Assembly: GCA_947630315.1 (NCBI GenBank)
Contig: CANRHA010000072.1
Span: 1-8,262 of the forward strand
Direction of reading: 5' to 3'
From: an uncultured Clostridia bacterium
Lineage (GTDB): Bacteria > Bacillota > Clostridia > Oscillospirales > Ruminococcaceae
Length of the DNA stretch: 8,262 nucleotides
Below are positions 3,499-8,262 of this stretch, one piece after another. The notes under the pieces are model-generated. The model was given only the letters and a program-made list of their open reading frames with translations, had not been told where the DNA came from and did no database searches. Every line of letters begins with the position of its first letter. The first letter of the stretch is position 1. Made by a program: the position numbers and the translations under genes.

Positions 3499-6039
3499 AT
3501 GAGAATACTCGTTATTGACGGCAACTCAATACTCAACCGCGCCTTTTACGGTATAAGGGTTCTTACCTCATCGAAGGGATTTCCCACAAACGCCATAACA
3601 GGTTTTCTGAACGTCTGCCTGCGCGAGCTTGACCGCCTTAAGCCCGACGGCGTAAACGTTGCTTTTGACCTTAAAGCGCCTACATTCCGCCATAAGGCGT
3701 GTGATTTTTACAAAGCCAACCGAAAGCCCATGCCGGACGAGCTTGCAAAGCAGATGCCGGTCACAAAGGAGCTTCTTTCCGACCTTGGGGCGAATATACT
3801 TGAAGCCGAGGGGTACGAAGCCGACGATATTCTCGGCACGGTATCCGCCATATTTAACGGTGCCGACGACGAGGTTTATATCCTCTCGGGCGATCGGGAT
3901 AACCTACAGCTCATAAATGAGAACACCACCGTGCTTTTGGCGACTAACCGCGAAACGGTTTCATACGACCGCGACAGGTTTTTTGAGGAATACGGCGTAG
4001 AGCCCGTAAAGCTTATTGATATCAAAGCGCTGATGGGCGACAGCTCGGACAACATACCCGGCGTGCCCGGAATAGGCGAAAAAACCGCGCTGAGCCTCAT
4101 AAGGGAATACGGCGGGCTTGAAGAACTTTACTCTAAGCTCGATGAAGCTAAGCTGACGCCCTCGGTAAGACAGAAGCTTGAAAGCGGCAGGGAATCGGCG
4201 TTTACAAGCAAATGGCTCGCCACGATATCAAAGGAAGCGCCTATACCGAAGGATAAAAGCGAATACCTTTTAAGGGAACCCGACCCCACGGCCGCGGCGG
4301 CTCTGCTGACTCAGCTCGATATGTTCAAGATGATAGAGAAGCTTAAACTCGGAAAGGCTGCGGCAGCCGCGGCGGCGGCAGTTAAGGCGGCGGCGCCCGA
4401 ACCGGAGAAAAACTACGCCTTCAAAGAACTTGAAGCCGGGGATATCCCCGCCCTTGAAGCCGCGGAGAGCTTCTTTATTTTCGACGGCAAAAAGCTTGAA
4501 GTCATTTCCGAAGATACCGCCTACGCCACCCTTGACGCCGACATGGCGCTCAAATATTTCACCTCGGAGGGCAAAAAGACCGCCTTCTCGGCAAAGGCCG
4601 CCTATAAGCTCTGCTTTGAAAACGGCGTTGAGCTTAAAGGAACCGAATTTATCTGCGATCTGGCGGGGTACCTGCTTAATTCACAGGCCACGGATTATAC
4701 TATAAGTAATCTATGCGCCTCAAATAACGTTCCGTATAGCAGCGATCCCGAACACGCGGACATAATTTCAATGCCTGCGCTCTCTCAGAAGCTTCGCTCC
4801 GAGGTCGACGGCGGCGGAATGTCTGATCTCCTTTATGAGATCGAGCAGCCGCTCTGCGAGGTGCTCGCCTCGATGGAAGTCCTCGGCGTAAGGGTAGATT
4901 CTGACGGCATAAGGTCCTTCGGCGAGGGGCTTCAGGGCGACATCCATGAGCTTGAACAGAGGATATATCTGCTTGCCGGGCAGGAGTTCAACATAAATTC
5001 GTCAAAACAGCTCGGCGAGATACTCTTTGACAAGTTAGGGCTTCCGAGCGGAAAGAAAAACCACCGCGGCCTCTCGACGAGCGCCGAAGTCCTTGAAAAC
5101 CTTGTTCCAATACACCCCATAGCTCAGGACGTTCTGGATTACAGGACCCTCTCAAAGCTTTTATCCACCTACGTTTACGGGCTTCTTGAAGAAGTCTGCC
5201 CCGACGGCAGGGTGCGTTCCGAGTTCAGGCAGACCGAGACCAGAACCGGCAGAATATCCTCATCAAACCCGAACATGCAGAACATTCCCGTAAGAAAAGA
5301 AATAGGCCGCAACATGCGCAAATTCTTCATCGCCGACGAGGGAAGGATACTTCTTGACGCCGACTACAGCCAGATAGAACTTCGCGTTCTTGCCTCGATG
5401 AGCGGCGACAAGAACATGAGAGACGCGTTTTTATCCGGCGCGGATATCCATCAGAGGACGGCGGCGCAGGTGTTCGGGCTTCCCGAGGAATTTGTCGACG
5501 CCGACATGAGGCGGGCCGCCAAAGCGGTAAACTTCGGGATAATCTACGGGATAGGCGGCTTCAGCCTCTCAAAAGACATAAACTGCACCGTCGCCGAGGC
5601 CGACAGGTATATAAAAAACTACCTCGGAACATATCCGAAAATCGACGAGTTCATGAAAAAAACGGTCGCCTTCGCCGAGGAAAACGGCTATGTAACAACC
5701 CTATTCGGCCGCAGAAGGTATATCCCCGAGCTGAAGGCGTCAAACAGGAATCTGCAGGCGTTCGGCAAGCGCGCGGCTATGAACGCGCCGATACAGGGCA
5801 CCGCGGCGGACATCATAAAAATAGCGATGATAAGGGTCTACAGGCGGCTTAAAGAGGAAAACCTCGACGCGAGGCTGATTCTCCAGGTGCACGACGAGCT
5901 GATAGTCGAGGCCGCCGAAAGCTGCCGCGACGCAGCTGCCAAGGTCCTCGAGGAGGAGATGAGAAAGGCCGCAGAGCTGTCGGTGCCGCTTATCGCAGAT
6001 GTTAACGCTGGAAAGAGCTGGTATGAGGCCAAAGATTAG
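3499..6039 (+). CDS. polA: DNA polymerase I with 5'-3' exonuclease and inactive proofreading domain
   Basis: PolA removes RNA primers and fills gaps during Okazaki-fragment maturation and excision repair. The 846-residue protein has three parts. Residues 1 to about 285 form the 5'-3' (FEN-like) nuclease, with metal ligands visible as D7, E107/D109/D110, D132/D134 and D181/D184, followed by the helix-hairpin-helix GVPGIGEKTA. Residues 287-303 are an alanine-rich linker. Residues of about 305-480 hold a degenerate 3'-5' exonuclease domain lacking the expected DxE pair, so proofreading is probably absent, as in Taq and Bacillus PolA. The polymerase domain is intact: motif A DADYSQIELR (catalytic D622), motif B RRAAKAVNFGIIYG (R671, K675, F679, Y683) and motif C QVHDE (D799, E800). 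The ATG at 3499 has a good SD. It appears monocistronic, without the coaE often found downstream in Bacillota, and ends inside a period-7 repeat. Identification is essentially certain. Confidence 0.98.
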   Translation: MRILVIDGNSILNRAFYGIRVLTSSKGFPTNAITGFLNVCLRELDRLKPDGVNVAFDLKAPTFRHKACDFYKANRKPMPDELAKQMPVTKELLSDLGANILEAEGYEADDILGTVSAIFNGADDEVYILSGDRDNLQLINENTTVLLATNRETVSYDRDRFFEEYGVEPVKLIDIKALMGDSSDNIPGVPGIGEKTALSLIREYGGLEELYSKLDEAKLTPSVRQKLESGRESAFTSKWLATISKEAPIPKDKSEYLLREPDPTAAAALLTQLDMFKMIEKLKLGKAAAAAAAAVKAAAPEPEKNYAFKELEAGDIPALEAAESFFIFDGKKLEVISEDTAYATLDADMALKYFTSEGKKTAFSAKAAYKLCFENGVELKGTEFICDLAGYLLNSQATDYTISNLCASNNVPYSSDPEHADIISMPALSQKLRSEVDGGGMSDLLYEIEQPLCEVLASMEVLGVRVDSDGIRSFGEGLQGDIHELEQRIYLLAGQEFNINSSKQLGEILFDKLGLPSGKKNHRGLSTSAEVLENLVPIHPIAQDVLDYRTLSKLLSTYVYGLLEEVCPDGRVRSEFRQTETRTGRISSSNPNMQNIPVRKEIGRNMRKFFIADEGRILLDADYSQIELRVLASMSGDKNMRDAFLSGADIHQRTAAQVFGLPEEFVDADMRRAAKAVNFGIIYGIGGFSLSKDINCTVAEADRYIKNYLGTYPKIDEFMKKTVAFAEENGYVTTLFGRRRYIPELKASNRNLQAFGKRAAMNAPIQGTAADIIKIAMIRVYRRLKEENLDARLILQVHDELIVEAAESCRDAAAKVLEEEMRKAAELSVPLIADVNAGKSWYEAKD

Positions 6040-6067
6040 GTATTAGGTATTAGAGATTAGATGTTAG
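6036..6067 (+). repeat. Period-7 TTAG tandem repeat starting inside the polA stop codon
   Basis: TTAG recurs at 6036, 6043, 6050, 6057 and 6064, exactly 7 bases apart, with variable triplets GTA, GTA, AGA and ATG between. The first TTAG contains the polA stop codon TAG (6037-6039). The strict spacing and drifting triplets resemble the CAGA-plus-triplet tract at 3-28, which also lies downstream of a gene and shares AGGT and AGAG unit starts. No hairpin potential is evident. Function unknown. Confidence 0.7.
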
Positions 6068-6190
6068 ATCGTAAGTTTGTCAATGATCTTGTACAGTGAA
6101 GCAAAAAATTATTAGCGAAGCAGACTCATACCTTATCGGCGCGCGGCGAGCTTCGCAGCCTTGTTCAGTCGTTAAAAAAGGGCGGTTAAA
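6068..6190. other. Unassigned intergenic segment between polA repeat and terminator
   Basis: This stretch has no convincing gene. A frame open from a GTG at 6096 continues through the terminator into antisense of the symporter, so it is not credible as a gene, although its first 30 codons look protein-like. A 7-bp inverted repeat, GCGAAGC (6115-6121) and GCTTCGC (6150-6156), encloses 28 bases, and GTTAAAA is repeated at 6171 and 6185. It may be a remnant of a dispersed repeat. Confidence 0.35.
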
Positions 6191-6192
6191 AC

Positions 6193-6224
6193 AAAAAATC
6201 ACCCCCGGGAGCAATCCTCGGGGG
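6193..6224 (-). terminator. Intrinsic terminator of the symporter transcript (shared hairpin)
   Basis: The same hairpin as the plus-strand terminator is followed on the minus strand by TGA and then a run of six T (6198-6193), with more T beyond. It lies 24 bases after the symporter stop codon (6248-6250). Confidence 0.75.
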
Positions 6225-6230
6225 CTTTTT
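6202..6230 (+). terminator. Intrinsic terminator of polA (bidirectional hairpin)
   Basis: CCCCCG (6202-6207) pairs with CGGGGG (6219-6224), extended by GGA (6208-6210) with TCC (6215-6217) around a GCAA tetraloop and one bulged T at 6218. CTTTTT follows at 6225-6230. This is a textbook rho-independent terminator placed between two converging genes; the opposite strand also carries a T-run, so it works in both directions. Confidence 0.88.
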
Positions 6231-6247
6231 ATGCTGCGTTTGATTTT

Positions 6248-7813
6248 TTACTGCCCGTTGCCTATCGAATCCTTCACGGTAACAGTCACCGTCTTATCGT
6301 AGCAGGCAAAGATGCTGTCAAGGCGCTCTTTGCTCGGCGCGGGGGTGAACAGGCTTACTATCGGAACGATTATAAGCCCCGCTATCATGCAGAACGCGCC
6401 GGCGTTTATCGGGGATTGCAGCAGAGTGGGGAAGTACGCCTTAAGCGGGGAAATATCAAGAAGCATCACAACGGTCGAGAATATAAAGCTCACCCAGCAG
6501 GCCGCCTTAGAGGTGCGCTTCCAGTAGAGGCCGTACATGAACGGCGCAAGGAAAGCTCCCGCCAAAGCGCCCCAGCTTACGCCCATCAGCTGAGCGATAA
6601 AGGTAACGCTTGAACGGTACTGAACTATCGCAAGAACAGCGGATATCGCGATAAATACCGCGACAAGGATCCTTATGCACAGGACCTGCTTCTTTTCGTC
6701 CATCTTCTTTACGATGTTGCCCTTGATGAAGTCAAGGGTAAGGGTCGAGCTTGATGTAAGAACAAGCGACGAGAGAGTTGACATAGACGCCGAAAGAACA
6801 AGTATGACGACTATGGCTATAAGTATGGTCGGCAGGCCGGAGAGCATTGTCGGGATCACCGAATCGTAGCTGCCGTTGGGCATACCGTTTATTATCTCCA
6901 TTTTGTCCGAGAAAAGCCTTCCGAAGCCGCCTAAGAAGTAGCAGCCGCCGGCGACTATCAGCGCGAAAACGGTAGAGATTATCATGCCCTTGTTTATTGC
7001 GGATTCGCTCTTTATCGCGTAGAATTTCTGCACCATCTGCGGCAGGCCCCACGTTCCGAGGGAGGTCAGGATCACCACGCCCAAAAGGTTTACGGGGTCG
7101 GGGCCGAAGAAGGAATTGAATACGCCGGGAGCGCTCGATACCGCCGGGTCGGTTACCTCCGCCATTTTTCCGAGAGCGGCCAAAAATCCGCCCTGACTGT
7201 TGAGAACAGCAGCTATTACGGCGACTATTCCGAATATCATTATAACGCCCTGGATAAAATCGTTGATCGCGGTAGCCATATAACCTCCCGCGATGACGTA
7301 GACGCCGGTGAGCACCGCCATTACTATTACGCAGACCGCGTAGTCGATGTTAAAAGCCATGGCGAAAAGACGGCTGAGGCCGTTATAGAGCGAGGCGGTA
7401 TACGGAATAAGGAAGATAAAGATTATAGCCGAGGCGCAGAGCTTTAACGCCGAGCTGTCGAACCTCTTGCCGAAAAATTCCGGCATGGTGGCGCTGTCAA
7501 GGTGCTGAGTCATTACCCTTGTTCTTCTGCCGAGTATCGCCCAGGCCATCAGCGAACCTATAAAGGCGTTGCCGAGGCCGGCCCATGTCGCCGCCACGCC
7601 GTATTTCCAGCCGAACTGGCCGGCGTAGCCTACGAAAACGACCGCCGAAAAGTAGCTCGTTCCGTAGGCGAAAGCCGTAAGCCAGGGGCCCACGTTCCGT
7701 CCGCCGAGGACAAACCCGTTTACGTCGGTGGCGTGCTTGCGGCAGTAAAGCCCTATTGCAACCATCACGCCGAAGAAGATTATTAGCATTGCGATTTTGA
7801 TGAACAGATCCAT
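6248..7813 (-). CDS. Sodium:solute symporter (SSS family, TC 2.A.21), substrate unknown
   Basis: A 521-residue inner-membrane transporter that couples sodium entry to solute uptake. Hydrophobicity by eye suggests about 13 membrane helices, beginning at residues 4-23 and ending near 490, the usual SSS topology, followed by a short hydrophilic tail. Family hallmarks: LGGRNVGPWLTAFAYGTSYFSA (split as 36-45 and 46-57), GG-YMATAIND-x-x-QG at 176-189, and SASMSTLSS at 341-349, where S345/T346 match the sodium-site Ser-Thr of PutP. The GG...ND..QG segment looks closer to pantothenate and monocarboxylate carriers than to PutP, but substrate cannot be assigned. The ATG at 7813 follows AAGGAG (7823-7828) with a 9-base gap. 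It starts 48 bases after the stop of an acyl-CoA synthetase on the same strand, so the two are probably one operon, hinting at uptake of a carboxylate that is then activated with CoA. It ends at a shared terminator. Confidence 0.9.
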   Translation of the reverse strand: MDLFIKIAMLIIFFGVMVAIGLYCRKHATDVNGFVLGGRNVGPWLTAFAYGTSYFSAVVFVGYAGQFGWKYGVAATWAGLGNAFIGSLMAWAILGRRTRVMTQHLDSATMPEFFGKRFDSSALKLCASAIIFIFLIPYTASLYNGLSRLFAMAFNIDYAVCVIVMAVLTGVYVIAGGYMATAINDFIQGVIMIFGIVAVIAAVLNSQGGFLAALGKMAEVTDPAVSSAPGVFNSFFGPDPVNLLGVVILTSLGTWGLPQMVQKFYAIKSESAINKGMIISTVFALIVAGGCYFLGGFGRLFSDKMEIINGMPNGSYDSVIPTMLSGLPTILIAIVVILVLSASMSTLSSLVLTSSSTLTLDFIKGNIVKKMDEKKQVLCIRILVAVFIAISAVLAIVQYRSSVTFIAQLMGVSWGALAGAFLAPFMYGLYWKRTSKAACWVSFIFSTVVMLLDISPLKAYFPTLLQSPINAGAFCMIAGLIIVPIVSLFTPAPSKERLDSIFACYDKTVTVTVKDSIGNGQ

Positions 7814-7861
7814 TTTCGGTGTCTCCTTAAAATATCAGGTCGATGTTGTTGTGTATATATG

Positions 7862-8262
7862 TCATGAGCTTATCTGCTCTTCAACGAGCCTTCCGCCGCA
7901 GTACTTTTCACGCAGGGCGGGTTTTTCTATCTTTCCCGTAGGGTTGCGCGGAACGTCGGCAAAAATGATCTTTCTCGGCCTCTTGTAGCGCGGCAGACCC
8001 TTGCAGAACTCGTTTATCTCCTCCTCGGTGCAGCTCATGCCCTCTTTTATCTCGATTATCGCCGCGGTTATCTCGCCGAGGCGCTGGTCGGGCATTCCTA
8101 TTACCGCCACGTCCTTTATCTTGTCGTGCTGTCTGAGATAATCCTCTATCTGGACCGGGTAAATGTTTTCGCCGCCCGATATTACAACGTCCTTCTTGCG
8201 GTCGACAAGGTAGATAAACCCGTCGGGATCTACCCTCGCCATGTCGCCCGTATAAAGCCAGC
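7862..8262 (-). CDS. Acyl-CoA synthetase / AMP-dependent ligase, C-terminal fragment (5' end off window)
   Basis: These 132 codons are the C-terminal end of an ANL-superfamily adenylating enzyme, which activates a carboxylic acid as an acyl-adenylate and passes it to CoA (or another thiol). Reading continues without stop to the window edge, so the gene is cut by the window rather than broken. Motifs in order: YTGD (residues 3-6 of the fragment, motif A7), the hinge DRKKD with ISGGENIYP (A8), the domain core VAVIGMPDQRLGE, and PTGK near the end (A10) carrying the catalytic lysine. ISGGENIYP-x-x-IE is typical of fatty-acyl-CoA and medium-chain or aryl acid CoA ligases; the acid specificity lies in the missing N-terminal domain. 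The stop (7862-7864) is 48 bases before the symporter ATG, suggesting co-transcription. Confidence 0.92.
   Translation of the reverse strand, partial: WLYTGDMARVDPDGFIYLVDRKKDVVISGGENIYPVQIEDYLRQHDKIKDVAVIGMPDQRLGEITAAIIEIKEGMSCTEEEINEFCKGLPRYKRPRKIIFADVPRNPTGKIEKPALREKYCGGRLVEEQISS

Noticed and set aside
6270..6295. Small inverted repeat ACGGT...ACCGT at the end of the symporter gene
   Set aside because: It is explained by codons for a repeated Thr-Val stretch in the protein tail and is too short to stand alone.
6096..6302. Small plus-strand frame of 68 codons after polA
   Set aside because: It runs through a strong terminator and into the antisense of the symporter, starts with GTG and has no ribosome binding site.
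6248..7813. Naming the symporter putP or panF
   Set aside because: The SSS fold and sodium-site residues are clear, but substrate-specific residues cannot be judged by eye and the context points elsewhere.
1..8262. Defence system, CRISPR array, prophage or insertion sequence
   Set aside because: No spacer-repeat array, transposase, integrase or phage protein is found on either strand.

Overview
The window looks like a chromosomal segment of a moderately GC-rich member of the Clostridia (Bacillota), plausibly an Oscillospiraceae/Ruminococcaceae-type gut anaerobe. This is inferred from strong AGGAGG-type ribosome binding sites on nearly every gene, a DNA polymerase I without recognisable proofreading residues, a trmN6/rsmI pairing like the yabB-yazA-yabC cluster of Bacillus subtilis, and frequent ATA, AGG and CTT codons despite GC-rich DNA. 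The taxon is an inference; no rRNA is present.

Layout: (1) positions 1-136 hold a period-7 tandem repeat and a GC-rich element that folds into a four-way junction, directly after the rsmI stop codon. (2) Positions 137-3151, minus strand, hold a tightly packed four-gene operon in transcription order: dusB (tRNA dihydrouridine synthase), trmN6 (tRNA adenine-N6 methyltransferase), a NimA-like pyridoxamine-phosphate-oxidase-fold protein, and rsmI (16S rRNA C1402 ribose methyltransferase). Three of the four modify tRNA or rRNA, and all junctions overlap or nearly touch. (3) Positions 3152-3498 are a divergent promoter region. Between the two predicted extended -10 promoters lies a second four-way-junction element (3240-3334), whose middle arm carries a G-quadruplex motif with one-base loops. 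(4) Positions 3499-6039, plus strand, encode polA. (5) Positions 6040-6247 hold a second period-7 repeat that begins inside the polA stop codon, an unexplained stretch of about 120 bp, and a hairpin terminator serving both converging genes. (6) Positions 6248-7813, minus strand, encode a sodium:solute symporter. Upstream of it, and probably co-transcribed, is the C-terminal part of an acyl-CoA synthetase (AMP-binding family) that runs off the window at 8262.

The protein-coding genes are ordinary housekeeping and metabolic genes. I see no defence system, CRISPR array, transposase or phage gene. The material worth attention is the non-coding DNA. Two elements of 95-96 bp have unrelated primary sequence but share one architecture: an outer stem enclosing three hairpins that abut exactly, leaving no unpaired base at the junction. 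Both show GAA triloops on the same (sense) strand, and both are followed on that strand by a TCAGAGG-containing tail. This looks like a structure-defined repeat family. One copy sits in transcribed 3' sequence; the other lies upstream of both promoters, where its role, if any, would have to be at DNA level.
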